64,000 nt of DNA from Branchipolynoe longqiensis (Eukaryota; Annelida; Polychaeta; Phyllodocida; Polynoidae), in the NCBI GenBank assembly GCA_030323885.1, contig CM059193.1:77341447-77405446 (forward strand), read 5' to 3'. A program made the translations under genes and the position numbers. Positions 1-9,901 of this stretch are shown piece after piece. Numbering within the stretch: position 1 is the stretch's first letter; each line of letters begins with the position of its first letter. The notes under the pieces were generated by a model. It did not search any database. It saw nothing but the letters and a program-made list of their open reading frames with translations, and was not told the DNA's origin.

Positions 1-260
1 GGTGGCCGCGCCGTCGGGCCAACGCTGGCAAACCGGCGTCAGGCCGACATTGTTTTGTCCACTGACCCGCCGTCGGGCCAACAGTGGCAAGCCACCCATA
101 CCAGAATATGCCACCGTTGGCCCAACGGTGGCCGCACCGTCGGGCCAACGGTGGCAAGCCACCATCGGGCCAACATTGTTTTGTCCACTGACCCACTGTC
201 GGGCCATCGGTGGCAAGCCACCCATACCAGCATATGCCACCATTGGCCCACTGTCAGATA
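1..260. repeat. GC-rich foldback arm, copy A left
   Basis: This arm is built from degenerate copies of a GC-rich word (CGTCGGGCCAACGGTGGC) alternating with a segment containing TTGTTTTGTCCACTGACC. The same arm recurs at about 32820-33345, where it is longer. Arms made of short subrepeats are typical of foldback transposons. The element probably begins before the window. Small open frames here are repeat artefacts. Confidence 0.7.
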
Positions 261-786
261 ACACAGAGCCCATATAGGGTCCATATGGGTTATTGTGGGC
301 CCCAAACAGGAATCTCTGGATACCATATGGAGAAGATATATGTCTCCTGTGTCACAAAGCAGTTACCACAGATGGCACTAGAGGAGTAAACCCCAATTTA
401 AGAAAATCAGTTTAATATCATAGAGGTGCATGCACCTCATATTAGATATTAAGATGATAAGACACTAATCTTTGCTAAAAAGCTAAGCTAAGAAGTGATG
501 ACTGTTAAACAAAACCCAGCACTCCTCATTAAAACACTTTTGCAATGAAATTGGCATTTCATGAGCACTGGCAGGCATTTTTAACTTCAAACTCTCTACT
601 GACCTGTTCCAAAAGCAACCGTGTTACACCTCACCTATGGCTGCTAGTTACGCACATTTTAACATCCTTTTCAACAATATCTTTTTACCGCTTGATGGAA
701 GGCGGGAGGCTCTGTACTTGCCTGTCTATTGGCATATTTCATGCGTCGATATACCTTACCACTACGTCGGACCGACGCTACGCTTA
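261..786. mobile_element. Body of foldback-like element, copy A
   Basis: About 525 bp without a credible ORF. Its sequence is repeated at 33346-33375 plus 34093-34578, where a 717-bp insertion splits it. Both copies end at the same short sequence around GGACCGACGCTACGC and both lie next to GC-rich arms, so this is the unique central part of a non-autonomous element. Confidence 0.7.
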
Positions 787-788
787 AA

Positions 789-1043
789 AGGTGCATTTAG
801 GAACGATACAATCTGGTGCATTCAGGAATAATACAATCTGCTGCATTCAGGAACGATGCAATTTGGTGCATTTAGGAACGATACAATCTGGTGCATTTAG
901 GAACGATGCAATCTGGTGCATTTAGGAACGATACAATCTGGTGCATTCAGGAACAATACAATCTGGTGCATTTAGGAAGATACAATCTGGTGCATTTAGG
1001 AACGATATAATCTGGTGCATTTAGGAACGATGCAATCTGGTGT
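789..1043 (+). repeat. 25-bp minisatellite, about ten units
   Basis: About ten head-to-tail copies of a 25-bp unit with the core GGTGCATTTAGGAACGATAC, with few substitutions. The array is absent at the corresponding point of copy B (34579), so it expanded or inserted after the copies separated. There are no unique spacers, so it is not a CRISPR array. Confidence 0.85.
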
Positions 1044-1222
1044 TTTCGGCGCGTCCCTGAACAGTCCGGTACTTGTCCGGAAAATGTGTGCAAAAAGAAT
1101 GGCAAAAAGCGGCGGACCACCACCGTTGGCCCGACGGTGGCCCGACGGTGGCCCGACGGTGGCCCGACGGTGGCAAATATGTAAAAAGAATTACAAAGAG
1201 CGGCGGACCACCACCGACGGCC
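1044..1222. repeat. GC-rich foldback arm, copy A right
   Basis: Contains GGCAAAAAGCGGCGGACC blocks and four or five tandem copies of the 11-mer TGGCCCGACGG at about 1127-1175. The same subunits, of about 80-90 bp, form the arms at 34690-34957 and 35928-36205. The arm stops where the Gypsy gag remnant starts. Confidence 0.7.
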
Positions 1223-1731
1223 CAACTCATTTCACACATACTCACACACTTTTCCAAAGTTAACTCAGTAGTTTGCAGCAGTTTGTTATGCAAATTAATG
1301 TTCCTAACACCAGCGCAACAGCGACTCCTCCACCGTACCATATACGCAATCCTTCACCTTGTCTCTCAATGCTGTGATGTACGTAGCAATATTTTCTGTA
1401 GCTTGATTATGCGATTTAAACTTGTATCTTGTTATAATCCGACTGCACTTGCCTACACAATATGTTCGAAATGCCTCCGTAAGTGGCCCAATCTTGTCTT
1501 GATCCGCAAGAACGAAATCAATATTGGTGACATTCCTCGCCAGCGACATGAAGAAAGATGCAGCATTGCACTCGTTCTGTCATTATGACACCTGCAGCAG
1601 TAGCGTATATGTTGTATGCTCTGATCCATGTTTTCCAGTTCGATCTTGCGTCTTTGCTGAGGACAAGCTGACCAGGCGGCCGCAAACCTGGCAGTGTATT
1701 AGCAGGCGGCATTCTTCCTCATCTGACACCA
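1223..1731 (-). pseudogene. gag: Gypsy family 2 gag remnant
   Basis: Minus-strand gag fragment from the primer-binding site (complement of 1724-1731, TGGTGTCA) leftwards. It is readable in two frames, about 1712-1518 and 1549-1304, that overlap at a frameshift. Shared gag blocks include WKTWIRAYNIYATAAG and VQCCIFLHVAG, also found at 49612-50219 and 63582-64000 and, more distantly, in the family 1 element at 36.6 kb. Everything downstream of gag is missing: the copy ends where the GC-rich arm begins. It cannot encode a complete protein. Confidence 0.85.
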
Positions 1732-1922
1732 TGTGAAAGTACAAAGTCTGAACACTTTGACTTCTGGATACTGAATGGTTTATTCACGCCCCCAGGGCTC
1801 GCTGAACCTGCCGGCTGAACTTTCCTTGACGTCATCTCATTTACATAATCCTTTGTCCCAAACCTTTGCATCTCATTATCATATATTAGCCACATGCCTA
1901 TACGTCTATTATGCGTATATCA
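1732..1922 (-). mobile_element. Gypsy family 2 LTR (5' LTR of remnant)
   Basis: About 190 bp, begins TGTGATATA and ends TTTCACA on the minus strand, with the primer-binding site next to it. It is homologous to the LTRs at 9443-9633, 50220-50407 and 63408-63582. An AATAAA polyadenylation signal lies inside it (complement of TTTATT at about 1779-1784). Confidence 0.85.
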
Positions 1923-2273
1923 CCCCCCCACCTACCCCCTTACCTTAGCATCATACAAAACCGAATGCTTGCCACCTAGCAGGTTGGTCCGCCCCCACTG
2001 ACGTCACAGCATGGCCCGCAGCTCTCAGTCGCCGCTTGGACACAAACCCGCAAACTACAGTGAACCAGATTTTGCCACCGCCAACCCCTCAACTACAAAA
2101 AGACATTAGATTGCGAGGTTTGAGATTGACCAGTGGTCCATTCACCTGATTACACTCTGACCTGATTGTAACTATCTAACTGTTCCATTCCGAATAAATG
2201 CAAATTATGCCACACCTGTCTCATCGTGAATTATCATACACTAGAGATCTTATTACACATGGCACTTCATGTC
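1923..2273. other. No gene seen; AT-rich, possible old LTR fragment
   Basis: No supported ORF. The stretch near 2190-2260 has an AATAAA and a downstream segment that resembles the end of an LTR, but no partner LTR or primer-binding site is visible. Confidence 0.4.
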
Positions 2274-2852
2274 TTGAGCCCCGTTCACACAGCACAACTT
2301 TAGGCCGAACTAGATAAGGCGAACTAGATGAGGCGAACTAGTGTCATGTCCACACACAGAGCGGTTTAAGGCGGAAATCGATATCTGCGCATGGGCAAGT
2401 ACCCCCATCTGTATCTGGCAAGCACTGCTATTTGTTTTAGTTTTCACTGTTGATTTGACAATATGAATAATGACGCCGATGTAGCTGCTATGTTAATATC
2501 GCTTGGAATTTAGGGTTAATTTAATTAAATTTCATTATTTGAGGATGTAATTCTGTTAAATATGATCGCATTCAATAGATTTCGGCCTAATCGGGCCCTA
2601 ACACTGCCGGGCACCAGCAATAGTTACACCTGAGCCTGTATCTGGCAAGCACTGCTCTTTTACACTATCACTGCCCAGGAACCAGATAAATCGCTTCATC
2701 TATACTACCTCCCGAGGTGGTTTATTTGAAGCGAACTAGATGAATCGATTCAGCCCTAAATCGCCTCAGCGTAGTGTCCACACCGACAATGTGAGTCGAC
2801 TTAGATGAGGCGAACTACTTGAGGCGACTTAAGGCCCTGAACGGGGCTTTAA
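2274..2852. mobile_element. Non-autonomous DNA transposon with ~18-40 bp TIRs
   Basis: Left end TTGAGCCCCGTTCACAC and the reverse complement of the right end (TTAAAGCCCCGTTCAGGGCC) match, followed inside both ends by repeats of GGCGAACTAGATGA type. There is no ORF. The middle (about 2505-2600) is clearly homologous to the inner part of the arms of the 25-30 kb palindrome (for example ATGTAATTCTGTTAAATATG), so the two families are related. The TTAA at the right end may reflect the target sequence. Confidence 0.75.
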
Positions 2853-2877
2853 TACAGACATTTTTACTTCCATAGGA

Positions 2878-3095
2878 TTACCAAAAGCACAAGGCACTAA
2901 ACTTAACAGGCAAGTTCACAACCCATTGCTTGGACGATGAGTGAATTACAAACACGCTTTGTGGTTGAGTCGGGTCACTGTGCCTGTCCAATATGGCGTC
3001 CATATCAGCTCCATGAGCACTGCCAATAGTATGCAGCTCCAGCTCCCAGGGGCCATTAGGAACATCTACCAGAGTTGAACCTGGAGCCAATCATG
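2878..3095 (-). other. Open stretch of unknown origin (possible exon)
   Basis: A minus-strand frame of about 70 codons, open from 3090 to 2878 and rich in ordinary, non-repetitive residues (GSAHGADMDAILDRHSD region). I recognise no family and see no convincing pair of splice sites. It lies between a MITE and a SINE, so it could equally be repeat-derived. Confidence 0.2.
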
Positions 3096-3119
3096 TGTTT
3101 CCCATAGAATTAGTGAGTA

Positions 3120-3365
3120 GGGCTTTATGTGCTAGCAACATCTGAGGTTATTTTGACTTGTGACAACTTGCACTTATGGTCCATGTTGGCTTTAAAGAGC
3201 TGTCCTAGTGAGATCCCATGCCAGTGGCACCGTGACATATTACCCTAATTAGTCACATATTATATAGTCTGCCCTATCTTAGTGATGCAAAATATCAAGT
3301 AAGGTAGTGACAATTAGCAATTTTGTTTTGACTCAGCCATGGATTAAACCCTGTATGGGACTTTG
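3120..3365 (-). mobile_element. tRNA-derived SINE, diverged copy
   Basis: A degraded minus-strand copy of the SINE family best seen at 12340-12700 and 30555-30785. Shared blocks are the GCAACATCTGAGGTTAT start, the ACTTGTGACA block, the CCAGTGGCACCGTGACAT block and the terminal TTGACTCAGCCATGG block. Confidence 0.65.
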
Positions 3366-4200
3366 GCAATCACATATAGTCCAGTGTGATCATGCTATGA
3401 TCAAATGAGGAATTTTAATAGTCAACCTACATGTGATATGAACAGTGCATATCCATTTAATATAATGACTTCAAACAAATGTCTAGTTAAGTGCCTTAAA
3501 ATTAAATTGCAACTTAGGATTATTATTAGCTTTTCAGGTTAGCCAAAGACTACAAAGAATGAGCCATTTTTACAAACAAGGGAAAACCAATTTTACACTG
3601 GATTAGCTACTTTATCATGAAGTAAATTTCGTATGATGCATATATTTACTTCTATTACCATCTCCGATAAAAATGATCAGTTGACAGGTGAGCTGGGCCA
3701 AGATTCCAGAGAGTGCAGAGCTGGCCTCTTCCATCTCCAGACCCCTTGAATCTTCTGAGGGAATATTCTCAGCAATACGCAGACAGGTATCTACCAAGGA
3801 ATAGATTACCATCACCTTCTCTCAGGACACTGTTTCAGATTTTTATTGATTCGAATATATTAAAATAGAATGAACATTTATGTGAGTAACATATTTTAAA
3901 CTGCATCATGCAATCCGCATTAAATATGCATGTATTGCTTAAAGCAACTCCTCTTTGTCGAGGCTTACTGATGTGTGTGCATCTATTACACTGTAAATAA
4001 AGGTGTTTCAGCAAAGTCTTGTTTATTATCGGTTGCCATGCAATAAGCTAGATCAATAAAGTAAATAAAAAGCTTTTATGGAAATGCTGACACCCAGTAA
4101 ATTCATTCACATAGAGTAACGGGAACGGATTATCAACGGCATGATATATTTACATAGTAGGTATGGATTGAAAGGTGAGAAAATACATTGTGTCTAAAGG
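3366..4200. other. AT-rich unique sequence with one possible exon
   Basis: No repeat family was recognised. A minus-strand frame open at 3815-3615 (residues such as LRIAENIPSEDSRGLEMEEA and a hydrophobic LAQLTCQLIIFIG run) looks less random than its surroundings. A GT dinucleotide follows the GGAGATG at its end. No homologue was recognised. Confidence 0.25.
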
Positions 4201-4394
4201 GATGATGCCCATTAGTAACCTGGCGCTAGATGGGTAAGCACACAATCCTGTGATATAAACAGGATCAATACAGGAGAAAGGAACACTAACAAAAACGGTA
4301 GAACGTAAGTGCCAATAATAGTGGCAGCCGTATTAGTTAACTGTTTACTTAATTGCCTGTGGATTTTATCTATCGACATCTTCAGCATAAAAAC

Positions 4395-4482
4395 AATTCC
4401 CAATTCTAAAATGAAATCTGAACTCAGGTCTCTGCCATAGTAGTGCAGTGTCATGGCTTAACCACTAGATTCCATAAATTAC
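4395..4482 (-). mobile_element. tRNA-like SINE head
   Basis: On the minus strand there is a box A-like TAGTGGTTAAGCC and, about 40 bases on, a box B-like GAGTTCAGATT. This is the arrangement of a polymerase III internal promoter. It does not fold as a clean tRNA, so a SINE or tRNA pseudogene is more likely. Confidence 0.4.
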
Positions 4483-4483
4483 C

Positions 4484-4552
4484 CCCATCCTGATATGACC
4501 ATAGATGTTGCCAGGTTGTAAGACCCCAACAAACAATCAAACATAACTTGCC
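4484..4552 (+). mobile_element. SINE 3' end
   Basis: CTGATATGACCATAGATG and GCCAGGTTGTAAGACC followed by an AACAAACAATCAAAC tail match the 3' end of the plus-strand SINE at 30555-30785. Only the last ~65 bp are present. Confidence 0.6.
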
Positions 4553-5090
4553 TCATCAGTTGTGCACTACCTGGTCGGTAATTGCAGTAACTGTCTGTGC
4601 ATATTTATTTCCTTGCACAAATGCTGGTTTGGAGAGGGAATGCAAGATCTATCACAATATACTGACATAATATACTACCATCAAACATAATATCTTTTCA
4701 TGATACTAATATTTTATTGTAATTATCATTGTGACCATTGCAAACCTCTCCAATTAAAAATACAAAGTATGATACTACAAAGGGTTTCAATATTTTAACA
4801 ACAGCATTTTTCTTTAAAGAGATGTTTGTTGTTACCATACTTTCAATTTAGAAATATACTTTATTACTTTTAGTAAGCTTAAACTGGTCAAATCTTCTGA
4901 ATCTCTCCCTGTCCCCACTGAATTAAAAAAATAAAAATCTAGTAAGCTCTGATTATTATTGTCATTGTCATCATCATTGTCGACATCTTCATCAAGATTC
5001 ATCGATATCATCATCTTCGTTAAGAGCCAAGTTTCACAGATATCTTGTCCCAAGGAATCCTAAGCGACACATAGATGCAGCCATGACCTG
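4553..5090. other. AT-rich sequence, no gene seen
   Basis: Low GC, with a (TCATCA/TTGTCA)-like stretch at about 4955-5010. No supported gene or repeat family. Confidence 0.4.
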
Positions 5091-5660
5091 ACACTGTAAT
5101 GTGTGGAATGGGTGTCTAATTAATCACCCTACCAAAGTGTGGGTACTGAAACCCGAATGGTCAAGGAAGAATAGGTTGTCCCCAGACATGACCTGCACAC
5201 TGACAGAGGTCAGATCTGAGAAGTCTTCATTTATCCACAGTGTATAAACAACGTTATATTTTGTTGCGAATGAAAATGAGCTGCATGAACCAGGACCATA
5301 GCAGCGAAACCATTTACCTCTAAACAATAGGAATAGTATATTTCCTTGTATTCATCAAAATCAGGCTTGGGTAAGCGCCATCATTCTTCCTTTTGTGGAT
5401 CCTCTGGCAGCATGTGTTATGAGTTCAAAATTCAGGCCTTGGATGCTTTCCATGAAAGCATCTCTGTCACGAGAATAGACTGGCAGTACCACACTTGCAT
5501 GTTCTTGGAGTGAATTGTGATGCATTCATTTACGGAGTTCTGCTGATATTCTTGAGAATCTGCTATGAGCTTCTGACAGGCTGGGTTAGTCATTAGGAAA
5601 GGGACATGACAAATGATGGTGTTGAATTCTGCATAGGAGGGAGACATTGACTACTTCCAA
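5091..5660 (-). other. Two possible minus-strand exons, unidentified
   Basis: The frame ending at 5432 (stop) is open from about 5647. Its first residues follow a good acceptor-like CTCCTATGCAG, so it could be a last exon of about 65 codons (residues include QKLIADSQEYQQNSVNECIT). A second frame at 5327-5124 contains VVYTLWINEDFSDLTSVSVQ. The two do not join in an obvious way. I recognise no domain. Their position beyond the 3' end of the HSD17B14-like gene would fit a neighbouring gene on the same strand. Confidence 0.25.
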
Positions 5661-6890
5661 CATAGGTCATTCACTGGTCTTCGTCAAACCTCAGCCATAT
5701 ATAGCTAGCGGTAATAAGGTTTTTGGTGAACATTGAAGTCAATCTTACAACAATTAACCACCCTGACTAAATTTGTAAGTGCGATACCACAGTAAAGTGC
5801 TACTTACTTTCCGACGAACTATAAATACAAAAACGGATAGGCCTACTGTGCATCTTTGATAAGAATTTATATCCCAAGATAGCAATAGCAAGGCCTATAT
5901 ATCTAAGAAATGATTAGCATTAAGTATAATGACCATATTACTTCTCATTTAAAATTTAAAATGCTACAAATGTACACCTATTACAATCATTATGAAAACA
6001 GTGTGGTGGATGTATCGCTAATGTGACTGTTCAGGCAGGGAAGTAGAGTGGGAAGAGCCTACCTACAAAACCAAGATATACAGCACAAATCACATTGGAA
6101 GCAATGACCACAAACAAATGTGAAGCATTTAAGTACAGCATTGCACATGCTTTCTTTATTTTACAATTAGTATAATGGCAATCATATGGGTATATATATA
6201 TGGTAGTATAGGTAGAGCTAGGTGTCTCCACTGTGTCGTGGTTCTCCGAGGGGGGGGGGGGGGTCGATCCGCCAGGTGGCGGGGTCGGTTGGCTCGCCGC
6301 GCCGCCACTGCTTGCTGGGCTACTATATACCGCAACAGACATATATTAATTATTATAGCCTTTGCCCTATCTTGTCACACCGGTGCCTCCGCCCCTTCCC
6401 CTTTCTCGATCTTGCATTGGTTATAATTGAACCAACGCAAAACAAGTACAGTAGTATATAAGTGGCATTTATTCTTACTAATTTTCTTGTTAGAGTTAAG
6501 TCATGAAGTCTTTTTGATAGTAAAATTTGAGTATCCCAGGCACTGACCCCATCGATATGACATTTAGTTGGGTGGGTGGGACGGTTAAATCTGAACTAGA
6601 GAAACACGTCCTTCCAATTGAAATGCTCTGGTCGAAGTGTCTAGAAATGGAACTGCGTCATAGCTCGTTACGGAGAATTACAGCAGGTGGTGCCTAAGTC
6701 GGAAAAACATTATTAGTTCAAAAGGACAATATAGATGGCGCCAGAAGTCGCGTCCATAGATACATTGTGTACTTTTTTTGCGGGTTCAATTACCCATGTT
6801 GATATCAACATCGACAATGTGTCATATAAATCATTTGAAATTGTCCATATTGCTGCGGTAATATGGGTAATTCCGGACCGAGTCGGGGCT
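5661..6890. other. No gene seen; includes poly-G run and CpG-rich patch
   Basis: AT-rich flanks surround a GC-rich patch at about 6220-6310 that contains a run of about 14 G. A minus-strand frame across the patch (6342-6031) is partly a proline-rich translation of the C-run and is not credible as a whole. Confidence 0.4.
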
Positions 6891-7394
6891 GACCCACCCC
6901 TTCCCAGCCTACTCCCACCTCTCCCTTCACGTCCCCCCTTTCCTTCCTCCTATCCTCAATAACTTCCCCCACCTCCCTACAGCCGGCGCCACCGGAGCGG
7001 GCACGACGGTGACGAGAACCAGCGACATCCGTGACGTCATTTACTCCCCCCTACCCCTATACCGCCCAGCGCACTGACCAAGCCCACTTCACCTCCAGAC
7101 AGCAGACCGACACGACCTTTCCACCATATTCTCGCGAGACCTGACCATGACCTGACATCCCTGACCCCACATGAACTCATATGCCCCTCTCCTGCCTACT
7201 CCAGCTCTACCTGTACATCTGATTACCATTGATACATACCTTGCCGCATGTACTCGATGCACCTCTTGTACCTACTGTTCACATTTCTACCTATACATTT
7301 ATTACCTATTGTTCACATTACCTATTACTATTACAATCTCCAATACAATTCCATACTATAGCTCCGTCTCGTGTCATGAATTAAACAACCTACA
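6891..7394. other. Pyrimidine-rich segment, possible LTR/retroelement remnant
   Basis: Long C/T-rich stretch followed by ACCTATT-rich sequence and an AATTAAA near 7378. It reads open on the plus strand because of composition. No domain was recognised and no repeat partner was found in this window. Confidence 0.3.
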
Positions 7395-7395
7395 A

Positions 7396-7429
<34 letters not shown>
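7395..7429. repeat. (AT)n microsatellite
   Basis: About 16 perfect AT units, directly next to the RTE-type LINE fragment. Confidence 0.95.
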
Positions 7430-7430
<1 letters not shown>

Positions 7431-7732
7431 CAAGCTGGGATCTTCTGATCAAAAAGAATCTCTGGTGGACTGGACACCTCATGAGGATGTCATCAGACAG
7501 GCTACCAAAGCAGATCCTCTATTCTCAACTGTCTTCTGGCTACAGAAAGAGAGGGTGCCCCCGTCTCCAGTTCAGGGATACCATCAAGAGAAACCTGAAG
7601 CTGAGAGACATTAAGACCGACTCATGAACGCAACTCTCACAGCAGAGAGCTAAATGGAGAGCGGCAGTCAAGTAATGAAAGCAGTCTTTGTCGCATCGCG
7701 ACTGACAGCATGATGATGATGATGATGATGAT

Positions 7733-7735
<3 letters not shown>
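7428..7735 (+). mobile_element. RTE-type LINE, 3' fragment with (GAT)n tail
   Basis: 5'-truncated copy carrying the C-terminal end of a LINE ORF. The plus strand shows LINE C-terminus-like blocks (IKRNLKLRDIKTDS, QQRAKWRAAVK) in shifting frames, followed by a (GATGAT)n tail. A second copy lies in the opposite orientation at 44790-45112. A C-terminus of the type GRPRLRFKD...W is common in RTE/BovB-like LINEs. The copy has frameshifts and is dead. Confidence 0.8.
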
Positions 7736-7768
<33 letters not shown>

Positions 7769-7770
7769 AA
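7711..7770. repeat. (ATG)n and (AT)n microsatellites
   Basis: About eight ATG units run into a (TA)n stretch. The trinucleotide part is the LINE tail. Confidence 0.9.
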
Positions 7771-7797
7771 GTTTCATGACAAATTGCTTTACATTTA

Positions 7798-7945
7798 TTT
7801 ACAGCTGCATAGTCTGATGAAAACATGAAATATTAAAAACCAAAACAATTATCTAAATTTGATTCTACACGTCTAACTTAGATACTAGTGCACTTATTAC
7901 ACATTTGTTGCCACACAGATGGGAATACACAAGCATTTGAAGAGA
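7798..7945 (+). repeat. AGCTGCATGGTCCGATGA repeat, diverged copy
   Basis: Homologous to 23917-24075 and 32528-32690: a rise of AGCTGCAT...GATGAAA, an AACCAAA(A)CAATTATCTA block, a GATTTTACA(T/C)(A/G)TCTAACT block, then CACTTATTA(A/C)(A/G)CATTTGTT. The family is about 160 bp, without an ORF or visible TIRs. Confidence 0.7.
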
Positions 7946-8201
7946 AGTTGCTACTGCTTGCCAAAATTATTTGTGCATGGTTGCACTTCAAATATCTCAA
8001 AAGTTAGCCATTTAAAATAAAAGTTACCTCAAGCTAAAGTAAGGTGAATTATAATGATGAACCTAATGTATTTATCTCAAATAAATGTCAGAAATCAAAA
8101 CCATCGGACTATTCAACTTTAAATACTGATGGCCTGAGACCAATTGTGGGAGCCAATCGCATGTTTGCATCTTGTTTGGAGCTGTGTAAAAGAGTGCTAG
8201 A

Positions 8202-8363
8202 TCATAAGGGCATCATTGGCTCACTGAGCCTTGATTTCCCGCCATAGCCAAGCTCGGCTCCCCCTGAAACTGGCACATCGATGCCGGTGATGAAGCTGCC
8301 TTCCGCGGCGAGGAAGAGACACAACTCGCCGACTTCCATGATGGTGCCAAAGCGACCCAAGAC
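8202..8363 (-). CDS. HSD17B14: HSD17B14-like exon 9 (terminal coding)
   Basis: Acceptor TTCAACCTGCAG precedes GTCTTGGGT; phase 0; stop TGA at 8204-8202. It encodes the [29 protein letters not shown] and AELGYG segments that close an SDR fold, and a short variable tail. A TTTATT (AATAAA on the minus strand) near 7791 is one possible polyadenylation signal. Confidence 0.93.
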   Translation of the reverse strand, partial: VLGRFGTIMEVGELCLFLAAEGSFITGIDVPVSGGAELGYGGKSRLSEPMMPL

Positions 8364-9866
8364 CTGCAGGTTGAACAGAGCAAGAAACACCAATTCAATA
8401 ACGTAATACATACCTACCCTTAGTTACCATAGTAACCAAGCCGAGTTCCATGCAGAATACACATGAATGGCAGTACTGTTTGTGACCATCCAGGGGATGT
8501 ATGCAAGAAGGGCTGGGGTATTGGCTTATTTTTGGAATAACCTCTTCCCTGGTGTTTCCTATTGCGAGGATAGGGGTGTGCCTAGGTTGTTGGGAATCGA
8601 TCTATCCGTTTGGGATATTTTTGGATTGATTTTCTTCACATTTTCACGCGTCTTCCAAGCCCTAACTACCCCTAGCTCCCTTTCAATGACCCATCAGTAC
8701 AGTCTATGCTTGGAGATCACTCCACTGTCCTTTTTGTGACTATTATCGCAGCCAAGTTTAGTTTGATATTTGTCCACAATACGCAAGTCCTGTAAGATTA
8801 ATGCTGTCCTGTGTCAATATTCACGAATTTTGCTGTCAGGTTCTACAATGAAATCTAAAGTCTAGAAAATGAGGCATCATAGCTTAAAATGACACAATGC
8901 ATCTTTTTTCTTTAAAAAAAAAAATGTGATGAATTTATTTATCCGGCTCAAAATGGATAAGTGTGTTAACGCTTGGTTTGACCGCTGGGCAGCACCAGTC
9001 CAATTTTACTCAAATCTTTTGAATTTAGTTTTAGTAATAATTTCGGTTTTCTTGCTTCTTGTTTATGGCTTGTCACTGTTTGTAGATTGCAAACAGTCAA
9101 AATCCAGCGTTCACTATTCTTTGTCTTAATCCATTTAAACATCATCTGTTTTTCTAGGTTATATAGAGTCTACACACCGGGCACAGTACAGTGACCTAAT
9201 CGATAGAGCACAACCTTTTAGTAGTTTCTTAAACACTGCTATGTTTTCTGCATTTCGTGTTGCAGCTTCATGATGTGTCATGTTATATATATATATTTAT
9301 ATATATATATATCCATTGAAGTTCTTGGTGCTTAGATTTAAATTGTTTAAATATTGCATAGTTACCCAAGCTTACGTGAATACCATGTACCACAACAAGT
9401 CAATACAATAAGGAGTTCAAGGTGTGCAATTACCTTCGTCAGTGTGATATATGCGTAATAGACGTACAGGTGTGTGGTTAATATATGTTAACGAGATGCA
9501 GAGGTTGAGACAAAGAGATATGCTAATGAGATGACGTCATGGAAAGTTTAGCCGGCTGGTCAAGCGTGCCCGAGGCCGTGAATAAACCATTCGGTATCCA
9601 GAAGTCAAAGTGTTCAGACGTTGTACTTTCACAGTCAGTGCCAATATTCGAAAGCTAAGTATCTGAAAAATTACCTGGTTTTCTGCCCCGTCTCTGATGA
9701 ATTTTGCAGAATCTGGTAGAGATTGTGCCATAGAGTTCCAGAGAGGAGTCCACACGTTGCTAGGAGAAACCCTGTCACAAATTGAAGAAAATTACAGTGA
9801 GGGTTGCCAGGTTGGATTATATATACATAATATATACACATATATATTATATATGTGAACCATATA

Positions 9867-9901
<35 letters not shown>

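Noticed and set aside
789..1043. CRISPR-like array of 25-bp repeats
   Set aside because: Units are contiguous with no spacers, and the DNA is eukaryotic.
8926..9129. Small hydrophobic plus-strand frame as a membrane protein
   Set aside because: Short, AT-rich and inside intron 8 of the opposite-strand gene; the hydrophobicity follows from T-rich codons.
9755..9762. CCTAG at the start of exon 8 as its acceptor site
   Set aside because: It would remove the conserved Ser-Pro dipeptide before NVWTPLW and break the phase with exon 7; the acceptor at GTGACAG gives a continuous frame.
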